Shown: positions 30,586 through 39,077, numbered from the stretch's first letter. The stretch is DNA of 64,000 nucleotides from Microbacterium kunmingense (GCF_023155745.1 NZ_JAKNUS010000001.1:372001-436000), one strand, 5' to 3'. Notes: generated by a model from the letters alone, not told the origin. A program made the numbers and translations.

Positions 30586-32001
30586 ATGACGACACCAGAC
30601 GACGCCGGCACGCAGCTCGAAGCCATCGCGACGGCGCTCAGCACACTTGCCACGGCGGAGAAGACCCGCGCCGAGGCAGCCTCCACCCTGGCGACGACGC
30701 AGAAGACGCTCGCCGACGCGCAGACCGTTCTGCTGCAGAACGAAGCGGCGCGCGCTGCCGCGGCGACGACGCTCGAGAAGACCCGTCTCGAAACTGACGC
30801 GCAGCGGCTTGCGAATGACAAGGCGGCGAGCGATCAGCGGATCCTCGAGCGCAAGGAGCTCATCGCCTCGGTCACCGGAGCCGTCCCCGACCTGTCGGCG
30901 GTGGCCAAGAACACCGTCACCTACGCGGATGGCGCGGCCGTGCGTGGCGCCGAGCTGACGAACTCCGCCCTGGGGAAGGCCGCCGCAGAAGTGGCATCCG
31001 CCATCCTCGGACGGCCGGAGTGGTCGACGAATGCCGCGACGCGAACGCTCCTCGTCACCTCGACCCGATCGCTCATCGCCGACCTCGCGCTGCGCGATCA
31101 GATCTCCGCCGAGCTCGCGCACCTCGTCGAGGCACTCTCCGGCGCCGTCGAGACGCTCTCGGGCGCGCTGAATGCCGCAGCCACGGCACTGGGTGCCGAC
31201 CGTGACCTCCCCATCGACACCCGTATGCTCACGCCGATCGACGGCGCGCTCGTCGTTGCCGCCGCGGCCGGAGCGACGGCGACCCAGCTCGCACGTCTGG
31301 CTGAGGTCGACGCGTCTGCGCGGATGGCCACGGTCGCCGTCCCCGCTCGAGCCGTGCATGCCGCGGTGATCGCCGCGCTGCGGGGTGCCGGGAACGGTCG
31401 CGGTCTCCGCATCAGGCATGAGTCGATGGCGGTGCCGTCCGCAGCATCCGCGATCATCGCGCGGCTTTCCGAGGCGCGCACTGCTCTGGTCACCCTCACC
31501 GCCGAGCGTGCCGAGGTGCCGGCGCTCGCCGCTCAGCTGACTGCGCGGGTGTCCGGGGCCGAGGGGGACGAGGCCTCTGGACCCGTCGACGGCTCGGCCC
31601 CACCCGCCGACGGCGCCACGACGCCACGCTACGCCGCCCTCCTCGCGACGCTCACGCGCGCGGATGCGCGTGCGGCCTCGCTCATCGACCAGCTGACCGC
31701 GTTCAGCACGCGCGTCACGGCCGCGGCGGATGACGGACGCAGCCCCCTCGCGACCGCCTTGTTCCTGGAGGGGCTCGACACGGCGTCGGGCGTCCTGATC
31801 GTCGGCGACGCCACCGCCGAAACGGTGCAGATGACGGTCGCGCGACGGTTTCTCATGCCGCGCCTGCACGTCTCGGCCGGTGTCGGCTTCGACTGGTTCC
31901 TCCTCGAGGATGACCTCATCGTCGCCGCCGGACACGCGCACGGCGCCGAGTCGACGTCAGGACGCGTCGGCTGGGGCCGGCTGAAGTGGCGAACCGCGTA
32001 G
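30586..32001 (+). CDS. Hypothetical protein with N-terminal coiled coil, 471 aa
   Basis: The first 75 residues form a long Ala/Thr/Glu/Lys coiled coil (EAIATALSTLATAEKTRAEA and onward). The rest is Ala-rich helical with a second helical region near residues 130-215 and a compact C-terminal domain ending GFDWFLLEDDLIVAAGHAHG. No family is recognised. GGAGGT six bases before ATG 30586 fixes the likely start; an in-frame extension back through the GRD repeats is possible. No membrane segments are seen. Similar proteins may act as scaffolds, but that is a guess. Confidence 0.65.
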   Translation: MTTPDDAGTQLEAIATALSTLATAEKTRAEAASTLATTQKTLADAQTVLLQNEAARAAAATTLEKTRLETDAQRLANDKAASDQRILERKELIASVTGAVPDLSAVAKNTVTYADGAAVRGAELTNSALGKAAAEVASAILGRPEWSTNAATRTLLVTSTRSLIADLALRDQISAELAHLVEALSGAVETLSGALNAAATALGADRDLPIDTRMLTPIDGALVVAAAAGATATQLARLAEVDASARMATVAVPARAVHAAVIAALRGAGNGRGLRIRHESMAVPSAASAIIARLSEARTALVTLTAERAEVPALAAQLTARVSGAEGDEASGPVDGSAPPADGATTPRYAALLATLTRADARAASLIDQLTAFSTRVTAAADDGRSPLATALFLEGLDTASGVLIVGDATAETVQMTVARRFLMPRLHVSAGVGFDWFLLEDDLIVAAGHAHGAESTSGRVGWGRLKWRTA

Positions 32002-32024
32002 CCGGAGCGCGCTGACCTTTCACC

Positions 32025-32103
32025 CCGTCCATCCGCTCCTACACGCCGTCCATCCGCTCCTACACGCCGTCCATCCGCTCCTGCACGCCGTCCATCCGCA
32101 TGG
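32025..32103 (-). repeat. 21-bp tandem repeat spanning a stop codon
   Basis: A 21-base unit starting CCGTCCATCCGCTCCT repeats at 32025, 32046 and 32067 with a partial fourth at 32088. On the minus strand it encodes a heptad with ERMDGV. The unit at 32067 has CAG (Gln) where the units at 32046 and 32025 have TAG, so the reading frame ends inside the array. Confidence 0.85.
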
Positions 32104-33001
32104 TGTCGCCACCCGGGCCACTTGTCCCCGAGCCGGCGCCGGCGTTCTTGCTGCGCCGGGCCAGCACGATCCACGTGATCACGATCGCGAGCAGCAGCAC
32201 GACGAGCGCGATGATGATCCCGATCAGCAGCCCCGAGCTGTCGCCCGCCGGCTCCGGCACCGGGCTCGGGCTCGCCGTCGTCGGGGTGGGCGTCGGGGTC
32301 GGTGAGGGCGCGGCGGTGATCGTGACGTCCACCGACGCGAGCGGTGTCTCCCCGTCGCCGACGGCGATGACGAGGTCACCCGCCTCCGTGGCGGTGAAGG
32401 TCGTCGTCGCTTCGCCGTTCGTCACGGGTACCTGAGCCGACGTGCCCCCGCCGTCGAAGGTGCCGCTTCCGGTGCCGCCCAATCCGAAGGACGCCTGCTC
32501 GAGCCCGCCGAGCCCGGTCGCGGTGATGGTCGTGCTCTCGCCTGTCTCGATCGAGGTCGGGTCGGCCGTGAGGGTCGCGCCGCCACCCCCGCCGCCGGCG
32601 GTGACCGTGATCTCCACGGTCGCGAGAACCGTCTCTCCGTCACCGACGGAGATCGTGTTGGTGCCCTCGGCCAAGGCGCTGAAGGTCGCCGTCGCCTCGC
32701 CGCCGGTGACCGGGGCTTCGTAGATGCTGTCGTTGTTCTCGGTGAAGACGGCCGCCGACGGGTCGCCGAGCCCGAAGAACGCCTGCTCGAGCCCGCCGAG
32801 CCCGGTGGCGGTGACCGCCGTGGTCTCGCCGACCGCGAGGGAGCTCTGGGCCACCGTCACCTCCGGCGTGCTCGATGCCCGCGCGGCGCCCCCGCCCCCG
32901 ACGGCCAGCACCAGGGCGCCGACCGCGGCGAGCAGCGCCAGCACGGCGATCGCGAGAAGTCGGGAGGAACGATTCCGACGGATGACGGTGGTGGAGGTCA
33001 T
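32060..33001 (-). CDS. Surface-anchored protein with two homologous beta domains
   Basis: The 313-residue protein has an N-terminal signal segment (about residues 13-40), two similar extracytoplasmic beta domains (each with VGE/TGE-TT-VTATGLGGLEQA-FGLG and ISVGDGET/IAVGDGET), a Thr/Pro/Ser linker, and a C-terminal membrane helix (about 265-290) followed by a short cytoplasmic tail. It is thus a wall-spanning surface protein; its ligand is unknown. The tail ends in a 21-bp tandem repeat where a CAG-to-TAG change makes the stop. ATG 32999-33001 is chosen as it directly precedes the basic signal region. Confidence 0.75.
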   Translation of the reverse strand: MTSTTVIRRNRSSRLLAIAVLALLAAVGALVLAVGGGGAARASSTPEVTVAQSSLAVGETTAVTATGLGGLEQAFFGLGDPSAAVFTENNDSIYEAPVTGGEATATFSALAEGTNTISVGDGETVLATVEITVTAGGGGGGATLTADPTSIETGESTTITATGLGGLEQASFGLGGTGSGTFDGGGTSAQVPVTNGEATTTFTATEAGDLVIAVGDGETPLASVDVTITAAPSPTPTPTPTTASPSPVPEPAGDSSGLLIGIIIALVVLLLAIVITWIVLARRSKNAGAGSGTSGPGGDTMRMDGVQERMDGV

Positions 33002-33172
33002 TGGCTGACTCGCTCTCGTGCCCACGGTGGGTTGTGTCGAACGGTACACCCGCACACCGCCGTGGAAAGGGCAACACATGGCGGTGCATCCGCGGCGGGC
33101 CTACCGTGAGAACAACCTGGTGAGCGCTCGTCGCCTCGCGGAGCGTTCGACGCCGAGAGCCAAGGAGCCACG

Positions 33173-34003
33173 ATGTCCACCAAGACTGCGTCTCACACGA
33201 CCACCGAGCCGAGCACCCGCACCCGGGCGATCGCGCGGCAGGTCATCATCCTCGTCAGTTCGATCCTCGCGATCGTCGCGGCCTTCATCGGCTCGGGGGT
33301 GTTCTTCGGCACCCCCATCCAGGAGGCGGCGGGCGGTTTCCTCAACTCCGACTCCACCCTCATCGCGCCCGGCACCGGGGCGTTCCGCATCTGGAGCGTC
33401 ATCTACACCGGCATGCTCGCCTATGCGATCTGGCAGGCGCTGCCCGCGCAGCGCTTCGACGAACGTCAGCAGCGGATCGGCTGGTGGGTCGCTGCGTCAC
33501 TCATCCTGAACGCCGTCTGGATCGGGGTCGTCCAGCTGAACCTGCTTTTCCTGAGCCTTCCGGTGATCGCCCTGCTCCTCGCGGTCCTCTGCCGGATCTT
33601 CGTCATCCTGCGCCGGACCCGCCCGAAGAACAAGGTCGAGGTCGTCGTCGCCGACGGAGCGATCGGCCTCTACCTCGGCTGGGTCATCATCGCCACGGCG
33701 GCCAACGCGACCGCCATCTTCTACGCGGTCGGCTTCGACGGGTTCGGCATCGCCCCCGAGGTGTGGTCGTCGGTCGTGCTCGCCGTCGCAGCGGCGGTCG
33801 GCATCGCCCTGGCGTTCTGGGGCGGCGGTCGCATCGCCCCGGCGCTCTCGCTGACGTGGGGCATCGCGTGGGTGGCGGTGGCCCGCTTCACCGACGAGCC
33901 GTACTCGCCCCCGACCGGTGTCGCAGCGATCATCGCGGTCGTGCTGATCGTCGTGGCGACCGTCGCGGCGCGCGTGCGCCACGATCGCGCCGTGCGTCGC
34001 TGA
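33173..34003 (+). CDS. TspO/MBR-like tryptophan-rich membrane protein
   Basis: The 276-residue protein has a charged N-terminus and about eight membrane helices. The segment AFRIWSVIYTGMLAYAIWQ and later WWVAASLILNAVWIGVVQ match the actinobacterial tryptophan-rich sensory (TspO-related) proteins of this length. AAGGAG five bases before ATG 33173 is a good start signal. TspO members bind porphyrins or other ligands and affect stress responses; the long actinobacterial form is uncharacterised. The next gene is convergent and directly abuts the stop. Confidence 0.75.
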   Translation: MSTKTASHTTTEPSTRTRAIARQVIILVSSILAIVAAFIGSGVFFGTPIQEAAGGFLNSDSTLIAPGTGAFRIWSVIYTGMLAYAIWQALPAQRFDERQQRIGWWVAASLILNAVWIGVVQLNLLFLSLPVIALLLAVLCRIFVILRRTRPKNKVEVVVADGAIGLYLGWVIIATAANATAIFYAVGFDGFGIAPEVWSSVVLAVAAAVGIALAFWGGGRIAPALSLTWGIAWVAVARFTDEPYSPPTGVAAIIAVVLIVVATVAARVRHDRAVRR

Positions 34004-34201
34004 CTACGCCTCGTCGGTTTCGTCGTCCGATGTCGCTCGGGCGTCGACGGCCGCGCCGATCGTGAGGCCGAAGACCAACCCGAGCGCCGTCCCGATCGCG
34101 ATGTTGTCGAGCAGCAGCATCCCGAGGACAGCACCGAACGCCAGGCCGAGCGCGATCCCGAGGGCGACCCCGTTCGTAGGCTTCTTCCTCGTGTCCCCCA
34201 T
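34004..34201 (-). CDS. Small glycine-zipper membrane protein, 65 aa
   Basis: A 65-residue protein with two short hydrophobic, glycine-rich helices (about residues 11-31 and 34-52: GVALGIALGLAFGAVLG and TALGLVFGLTIGAAV) and an acidic C-terminus. The spacing of glycines suggests tight helix packing, perhaps oligomers. A TAGTGT box seven bases before ATG 34201 supports a leaderless start. The function of such small proteins is unknown. It abuts the convergent TspO-like gene. Confidence 0.75.
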   Translation of the reverse strand: MGDTRKKPTNGVALGIALGLAFGAVLGMLLLDNIAIGTALGLVFGLTIGAAVDARATSDDETDEA

Positions 34202-34214
34202 GGATACGACACTA
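34202..34214 (-). promoter_or_regulatory. Leaderless promoter (TAGTGT-N7-ATG)
   Basis: On the minus strand TAGTGT occupies 34209-34214, seven bases upstream of ATG 34201; it sits immediately after the stop of the alpha/beta hydrolase gene. Confidence 0.55.
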
Positions 34215-35117
34215 GGCGTCCGCGACGAGCCGCCCCAAAATCTCGGGTCGCCGGGTCACGGCGATGAAGTGCCCCTCGCCGGGCCATCGGATGAGCCGCC
34301 CCTGCGGCAGCCGCGCCGCCAGCTCCTCCGCCCAGGCGGGCTCGATCAGCTGGTCGGCGCTGCCCTGGTGCACATCGACCGGCACCGCGACCTCCTCCGG
34401 CGCGAAGCCCCACGAGGCCACGAAGACCCGGTACTCGTCGGTCGCGCCGCCGAGGTCGTCCATCGCGCCGAGCGCCGAGGTCACGAACCACTGCTCGTGC
34501 GTGCGGATCACCTCCTGGTCGGTGGCGTCGAGAACCCGAGCGGATGCTGCGGCGAACCGCTCCGGCACACGCCGCCCCATCCGGCGCGCGGCTGCGAAGT
34601 ACGCATGCGCGAGCGTCGGCGCGTGTTCTGACAGGGCGGCGAGGCGTCGATCCGGTCGGTTCAGGTGGGCGCGGTTCTGCGGGTCATCCAGGGGGAGGGC
34701 GCCGGCGATGACCGCGGCGCGCGTGACGTGCGCGGGCAGTTCGTGCGCGACCGCGAGGGCGTACTGTCCACCCTCCGACCAGCCCATGACCGCGCAGCGG
34801 GTGATACCGAGGTGGTCGAGCAGGGGGCGCACGTCGCTGTGGACCCACGGCAGCATGCCCGCGTGGCCGGTCCGCGAGGTGCCGCCGACGCCGGGGCGGT
34901 CGGGCGAGAGGATCCGGATGCCGCGCTCGCGCGCGACCTCGTCGGCGAGGGCGACGTCGCGGCCGTCCATGAGTCCGCCGTGACAGTTCAGCACGACGGT
35001 GTCAGCGGCCGGGTCGCCGAACTCCCACCACGCGAGGGTGCGGCCGTCGGGGAGGACAAGGGTGTCGGGGGCGTCATCCGCCGGTGAGGATCGGTGCGTC
35101 GTCGTCGCCTCGGTCAT
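34212..35117 (-). CDS. Alpha/beta-hydrolase
   Basis: The 301-residue protein has a canonical alpha/beta-hydrolase fold: the oxyanion segment LNCHGGLMDGR, the nucleophile elbow GWSEGG, acid residue in DVHQGSADQLI, and the histidine in PGEGHFIAV near the C-terminus. It should hydrolyse an ester, lactone or similar. ATG 35117 with GAGGTGG just upstream is preferred to the longer start at 35141. There is no signal peptide. Its neighbours give no pathway hint. Confidence 0.86.
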   Translation of the reverse strand: MTEATTTHRSSPADDAPDTLVLPDGRTLAWWEFGDPAADTVVLNCHGGLMDGRDVALADEVARERGIRILSPDRPGVGGTSRTGHAGMLPWVHSDVRPLLDHLGITRCAVMGWSEGGQYALAVAHELPAHVTRAAVIAGALPLDDPQNRAHLNRPDRRLAALSEHAPTLAHAYFAAARRMGRRVPERFAAASARVLDATDQEVIRTHEQWFVTSALGAMDDLGGATDEYRVFVASWGFAPEEVAVPVDVHQGSADQLIEPAWAEELAARLPQGRLIRWPGEGHFIAVTRRPEILGRLVADA

Positions 35118-35195
35118 CGGTCCACCTCGTCGTTCGGGCACCGTCGGGTCGGTGCCGTCGCACTCACTCTATGACCGGCGTCGCAGCGCGAGCAG

Positions 35196-35287
35196 ATGGC
35201 GGCCGACCTCGTCGCCGAACGCGCCCCGCCGGAACGGGACGCCCTCGCGGCGGGGCTCGAGAGGCTGGCCGATCGCTACGAGGCCCC
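35196..35287 (+). pseudogene. Probable N-terminal exon-like fragment separated by a 1-base frameshift
   Basis: This frame encodes about 30 residues with very high third-position G/C (MAADLVAERAPPERDALAAG, then a helix ending LADRYEA) and then loses that bias. At the C-run 35284-35287 the coding signal moves to the frame of the gene that follows. Restoring one C would join the two into one protein. Confidence 0.5.
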
Positions 35288-35338
35288 GCCGAGACGCGTG
35301 GCCAGCGCGCGCGGCGCCTCGCGCGGCGCGCCACGCAG

Positions 35339-35935
35339 ATGGAAGCGGCCGGGTGGGTCAGCCTCGCCCGGCTCGCCTTCTTCCGGCCGCGGGTGCCGCC
35401 GGGGGCGGTCGCGGTGTCGTATCACCGTCCGGTCACCGGCATCCTGACGATCTTCATCGTGCTGTCAGCCCTCGAGGTGCCGATCATCGATCTGATCGTG
35501 CACCCGCGGCCGTTCGTGCGCATTCCGCTGCTGATCCTCGGCATCTGGGGCGTCGTCTTCATGCTCGGGATGCTCGCCGGCTACCTCACGCGTCCCCACG
35601 CCGTCGGGCCGGAGGGGGTGCGCATCCGTCAGAGCACCGACCTCGGGATCGCGCTCACCTGGGACGACGTCCTCTCGGTGGCCCGTCGCAAGGACGTGCG
35701 TCATAAGGGTCCGAAGTTCACACCCGGCCGGTCGGATGACGCGTGGGTGCTCCATCTGCCGATGCAGGACGAGACCAATCTCGCCGTCGAACTCGAGCGG
35801 CCGATCGAGGTGGCGATGCCGCGGGGCGCGGTCCGCATCGATGAGATCCGCTTCTGGGCCGACGATCCGACGACCTTTATGGATGCCGCGAGACCCCACC
35901 TCGAGGCGGCGACACCCTCCGCGACCGGTCATTAG
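35339..35935 (+). CDS. Membrane protein of unknown function (frameshifted upstream)
   Basis: From ATG 35339 the 198-residue product has two membrane helices (about residues 29-49 and 55-77), then a cytoplasmic beta-rich domain (GVRIRQSTDLGIALTWDDVLSVARR and onward) resembling a PH-like membrane-associated domain. Third-position bias shows that coding continues upstream in this frame to about 35288 and before that in another frame from 35196. The real gene may therefore run 35196-35935 with one base missing. No Shine-Dalgarno supports 35339. I know no function for it. Confidence 0.6.
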   Translation: MEAAGWVSLARLAFFRPRVPPGAVAVSYHRPVTGILTIFIVLSALEVPIIDLIVHPRPFVRIPLLILGIWGVVFMLGMLAGYLTRPHAVGPEGVRIRQSTDLGIALTWDDVLSVARRKDVRHKGPKFTPGRSDDAWVLHLPMQDETNLAVELERPIEVAMPRGAVRIDEIRFWADDPTTFMDAARPHLEAATPSATGH

Positions 35936-35947
35936 TCTCAGGGGATG
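35933..35947 (+). promoter_or_regulatory. Leaderless promoter (TAGTCT-N6-ATG)
   Basis: TAGTCT at 35933-35938 includes the stop codon of the preceding gene and ends six bases before ATG 35945. Confidence 0.55.
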
Positions 35948-36370
35948 CGCCCCGCCCGTCGCACCGTCGCCGCCGTTGCCGCTCTGATCGTCGTGGGCAC
36001 GCTTTCGGGATGCTCTCTCGACACCGTGATCTGGGGTCCGGAGGGTGCGGCGGTGATCCAGCAGACGGATCGCGTGATTGCCGCGGCGGCGTCAGGAGAG
36101 GCGGACGTGCTCGCCTGTCCGGACAGTGTCGCAGACTTCGGTGCGCCGTCCGACTGGCAGGGACTGGGGTCCGGCGAGCCCGAGCCCTTCAATCCGGGCC
36201 GCTGGCCTGGGCGAGAGGCGCTCGATCTGGCCTGGACGATCAATCTGGAAACGGGCGGTTCCCAGATCCTCAGCGGCCAGTCCTATCCGGTCGATCTGCT
36301 GCTCCGCGACGACTCCGCGGGCCTGTGCGTGGTCGAGGTCGCCTGGGCGGTGATCGAGTCGGCCGGCTGA
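35945..36370 (+). CDS. Putative lipoprotein, 141 aa
   Basis: The protein begins with a basic tip, a hydrophobic stretch and the lipobox LSGC, so Cys23 should be lipidated and the rest exposed outside the membrane. The mature part has two more cysteines (LACPD and LCVVE) that could form a disulfide, and a WPGREALDLAW segment. No domain is recognised. Start is set by a leaderless promoter. A strong stem-loop at 36386-36423 follows and probably ends the transcript. Confidence 0.78.
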   Translation: MRPARRTVAAVAALIVVGTLSGCSLDTVIWGPEGAAVIQQTDRVIAAAASGEADVLACPDSVADFGAPSDWQGLGSGEPEPFNPGRWPGREALDLAWTINLETGGSQILSGQSYPVDLLLRDDSAGLCVVEVAWAVIESAG

Positions 36371-36385
36371 CCAGACGGAAATGGC

Positions 36386-36423
36386 CCCCTCGAGCGCTCG
36401 TCTGGCGAGGGGCGCTCGAGGGG
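36386..36423 (+). terminator. Strong stem-loop after the lipoprotein gene
   Basis: CCCCTCGAGCGC (36386-36397) pairs perfectly with GCGCTCGAGGGG (36412-36423) around a 14-base loop. No T-run follows, as is common for actinobacterial terminators. From here to 36614 I see no gene. Confidence 0.65.
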
Positions 36424-36614
36424 ACCCGGACTCGACCGGCCTGGTGGCGAAACGGGGGGAGTTCGCACGTCACCGCATGCCGGGGGAGTGCATGCGGGCG
36501 TTGCCTGACCGGGGGAGTCCTCGTCCAGCGTAGATGCGCAGCCTGAGAGCGGCCATGGGCGCGCGGGGCTGCTCTCGCATTCGTAACAATCGGATGCCGC
36601 GCCGCGGCCTCCGA

Positions 36615-36770
36615 TCAGGTGTCGACCCTGACGGTCCTCGCCGTGGTGAGGGGACGCTCGTGCTGGTCGGCGACCGAGATGCTCCGACCGACGAGCAGGC
36701 CGGCGGTGATGGAGAGGGCGATCCAGGCGACGACGGCGATGATCGCGATGAGGAGGAGGGTGGTGACCAT
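36615..36770 (-). CDS. Small membrane protein, 51 aa
   Basis: A short minus-strand gene with a strong AAGGAGAG site about five bases before ATG 36770. The product is a single hydrophobic helix (VTTLLLIAIIAVVAWIALS and on to about residue 27) followed by a 23-residue polar tail (RSISVADQHERPLTT). Small one-helix proteins of this type are often regulatory partners of larger membrane complexes. High third-position G/C and the good ribosome site support it being real. Confidence 0.6.
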   Translation of the reverse strand: MVTTLLLIAIIAVVAWIALSITAGLLVGRSISVADQHERPLTTARTVRVDT

Positions 36771-36997
36771 AAGACTCTCCTTCGAGTCTCGGTGGTGCTT
36801 CCGAACGGGTTGTCACCCACGATAGGGCCGCCCCGCGTGGACAGGCCGCTCATTGAGGCAGCCCTGTGGAAATGTTGAGCAAGAACCCATCGTGCTCGCG
36901 CGTCTCTACGTGCTGAGCCACAACCGGTTTGCCTCTGCGGTGGGTGGCTTCTCACAATCGTGGGATGCGCGTCACACCTCGCCGGTTGGCCTGAAGC

Positions 36998-37447
36998 ATG
37001 AGTCTCTGGCCGCCGAACCTCTTCAGCGGCATCCGTGTCCGACGTTTTTCAGACGACTGGGCGGAAGCGGTCGTCGACCTCCACGTCAATCGCTTCACCC
37101 GGAATTACGTGGGCACCGCTTTCGGCGGATCGATGTTGGCGATGACGGACCCCTACTTCTTCATGCTGGTCATGCATCAGCTGGGCCGCGACTATGTGGT
37201 CTGGGACACCCGCGGCGAGATCGAGTTTCTCAAACCGGGACGCGGCGTACTCACCGCGCGGTTCCAGGTGTCGCCCGAGCAGGTCGCCGAACTGCGTGCA
37301 CGCGCCGCCGGTGGCGCGAAGGTTCGCGAGTGGTTCGAGACGACCATCACCGCCAGCAGCGGCGACGTCGTTGCACGCTGCCGTCGTGAGGTCTTCGTTC
37401 GTGAGAAGCGGCGGGTGACCGAGTCTCAGCTCTCCGACGTTCCCTGA
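36998..37447 (+). CDS. DUF4442 / hotdog-fold thioesterase-like protein
   Basis: The 149-residue protein has the hotdog-fold pattern of DUF4442: RNYVGTAFGGSMLAMTDPYFFMLVM is the long central helix with its capping strands, and the following sheet includes YVVWDTRGEIEFLKPGRG and the closing GDVVARCRREVFV. Members are thought to hydrolyse acyl-CoA thioesters, though this group is largely untested. ATG 36998 starts the family-typical N-terminus. It is not clearly in an operon; the next gene is convergent. Confidence 0.78.
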   Translation: MSLWPPNLFSGIRVRRFSDDWAEAVVDLHVNRFTRNYVGTAFGGSMLAMTDPYFFMLVMHQLGRDYVVWDTRGEIEFLKPGRGVLTARFQVSPEQVAELRARAAGGAKVREWFETTITASSGDVVARCRREVFVREKRRVTESQLSDVP

Positions 37448-37478
37448 GCTGTCGGGTGCGCCCGTCGCCGGTCTCACG

Positions 37479-38906
37479 TCAGAAGGGTGCGACAGCGAGT
37501 CCACCGTCGTCGGTGGGGACGAAGGCGACGCGGGAGGGTGGGTGGCTGTCGTAGGTCTTTCCGCCGGGGCTGGTGAACTTCAGAATGCCGCCGGGCAACT
37601 GCTCCACGTGCCAGTTGGTCGCATGTTTGAGCGTGTGGTGTCGGGCGCATTCGTTGCAGAGGTTGTCGTTGCAACTCTTCCCACCCAGGGCGAAGTCCTT
37701 CGAGTGATCGATGTGGCACAGTTTCGCCGGCCTCCGGCAACCCGGTGTTCGACAGGTCACATCGCGGGCGTTGAGGTATCGGGTTTGGGAAGGATGGAGT
37801 TGGTACCGGTCCACCGCGGTGACGACCCCGGTGATCGGGTCGGTCATCACCCGTTCCCACACCCGGGCGGTGCCGGCCATCCGTCTCGCGGTTTCCGGGT
37901 CGACGGGGGTGACCCCGTTCAACTCCGCCCCGGAGTTCGTCACCCCGGTCAGGGTGGTGATGGGGATGGTGATCTGCACCTCGGCCCGGATGGCTCCGAG
38001 CCCGCCGGTGGTGGGGTCGGTGGGGTCGATCACCGGGGAACCTGCGAGGAGCATGTCCAGGGCCAGGTCGCACCGGATCTCATCGAGAGTCCGCTCATCG
38101 AACCACGGCTCCGCATCCTCACCCGGCCCGTCGCTTTCGTTGCCGAGTCCGAACGCGGCCCCCGAACCATTGCGCCCGTCCGACCCGGCACCGGCGTCCG
38201 ACCCGGCGCCAGCGCACGCCCGCGCGGCCGCGGAGGCGCGCCGCTTCGCGCGGTCGACGTTCTTGATGGTGGTGCCCTGGGTGGTGAGGCGGTGGTAGGC
38301 GCCGTGGATGTAGACGTTCCCACCCACGATCGTCAACGCCGACAGGGTGTCATCCAGATCGGTGACCCACACCCGCCGTTGCCGGATCGCGGTGTCGTGA
38401 CGTTCCTGCAACGGCCGAGGGTCCAACACCTCGGCGCGCTGGCGGGCGTACGTCTTCGTCCGCGGCACCGTCTGCCGCTCCGCCTCCACCAACACGATCC
38501 GCTCGAACGACGCCCGATCCACCGGATCCTCGATCACCCGGCCTGCGTCCTGGATCACCTGCGCATGCGCCCGCGACACCCGACCCTCCGAGAGGGCTTC
38601 CATCGTCTGCGGGAACCGCTCGACCAGCTCGTGGGCGTCATGCATCTGTGTCTGCATCGACCGGTCATTGACGCGTACGGCCATGCCGAGCTCGAGCGCC
38701 ATGGACCGCAGGGGCATGTCCCGCTCCCGCGAGGACACTGACCCGATCCGCGACCGTTGCTCCAGCGTCAACGCGTACGCCTCCGCCAGCAGCCGGGCCT
38801 CCTTCGCCTCCAACGCCGCCCGCCGCCGGCGCAGCTTCGCCAGCTCATCCGCGAACACCCCGGCGCGCTTCTCCTCCGCCCGCCGCCGCTTCTCGTCCGC
38901 GTCCAC
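37479..38906 (-). CDS. DUF222 and HNH endonuclease-domain protein (13E12 repeat family)
   Basis: The 475-residue protein has an N-terminal DUF222 helical region and a C-terminal HNH nuclease motif: CRTPGCRRPAKLCHIDH, then GGKSCNDNLCNECARHHTLKH, with the expected CxxxC pairs, His-Ile-Asp-His and His-His. Such genes are multicopy in actinobacteria. GTG 38906 is chosen because it starts the conserved basic helix. A LexA-type box at 38985-38998, about 80 bases upstream, indicates SOS induction, as reported for related mycobacterial 13E12 genes. An Ala/Gly/Ser low-complexity insert lies near residues 230-250. Confidence 0.9.
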   Translation of the reverse strand: MDADEKRRRAEEKRAGVFADELAKLRRRRAALEAKEARLLAEAYALTLEQRSRIGSVSSRERDMPLRSMALELGMAVRVNDRSMQTQMHDAHELVERFPQTMEALSEGRVSRAHAQVIQDAGRVIEDPVDRASFERIVLVEAERQTVPRTKTYARQRAEVLDPRPLQERHDTAIRQRRVWVTDLDDTLSALTIVGGNVYIHGAYHRLTTQGTTIKNVDRAKRRASAAARACAGAGSDAGAGSDGRNGSGAAFGLGNESDGPGEDAEPWFDERTLDEIRCDLALDMLLAGSPVIDPTDPTTGGLGAIRAEVQITIPITTLTGVTNSGAELNGVTPVDPETARRMAGTARVWERVMTDPITGVVTAVDRYQLHPSQTRYLNARDVTCRTPGCRRPAKLCHIDHSKDFALGGKSCNDNLCNECARHHTLKHATNWHVEQLPGGILKFTSPGGKTYDSHPPSRVAFVPTDDGGLAVAPF

Positions 38907-38984
38907 TCGTATCCCCGTCTCGATGACCTACCCACATCATCGCAGAGGGTTCCGACATTGGTGTTCCTGAGTTCCGAGCATATC

Positions 38985-38998
38985 TCGAACAAGCGTTC
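38985..38998 (-). promoter_or_regulatory. LexA (SOS) box upstream of the DUF222-HNH gene
   Basis: TCGAACAAGCGTTC matches the actinobacterial SOS box TCGAAC-N4-GTTCGA at ten of the twelve defined positions, including both GAAC/GTTC half-sites. It lies in the 170-bp gap between the HNH gene and the divergent SpoIIM-like gene. A second, weaker half-palindrome, GTTCcGAG with CTCGAAC, overlaps on the left. Confidence 0.65.
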
Positions 38999-39077
38999 CC
39001 CACCCCTGACCAATGTCACCCCAAGAGGTGACACCCCGACACTGCCGGTTCACGTCGCTCTCGAGTGCGATGGAGTC

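Noticed and set aside
36371..36614. Possible tRNA or small RNA after the lipoprotein gene.
   Set aside because: No cloverleaf can be drawn; only the 12-bp terminator-like stem is convincing.
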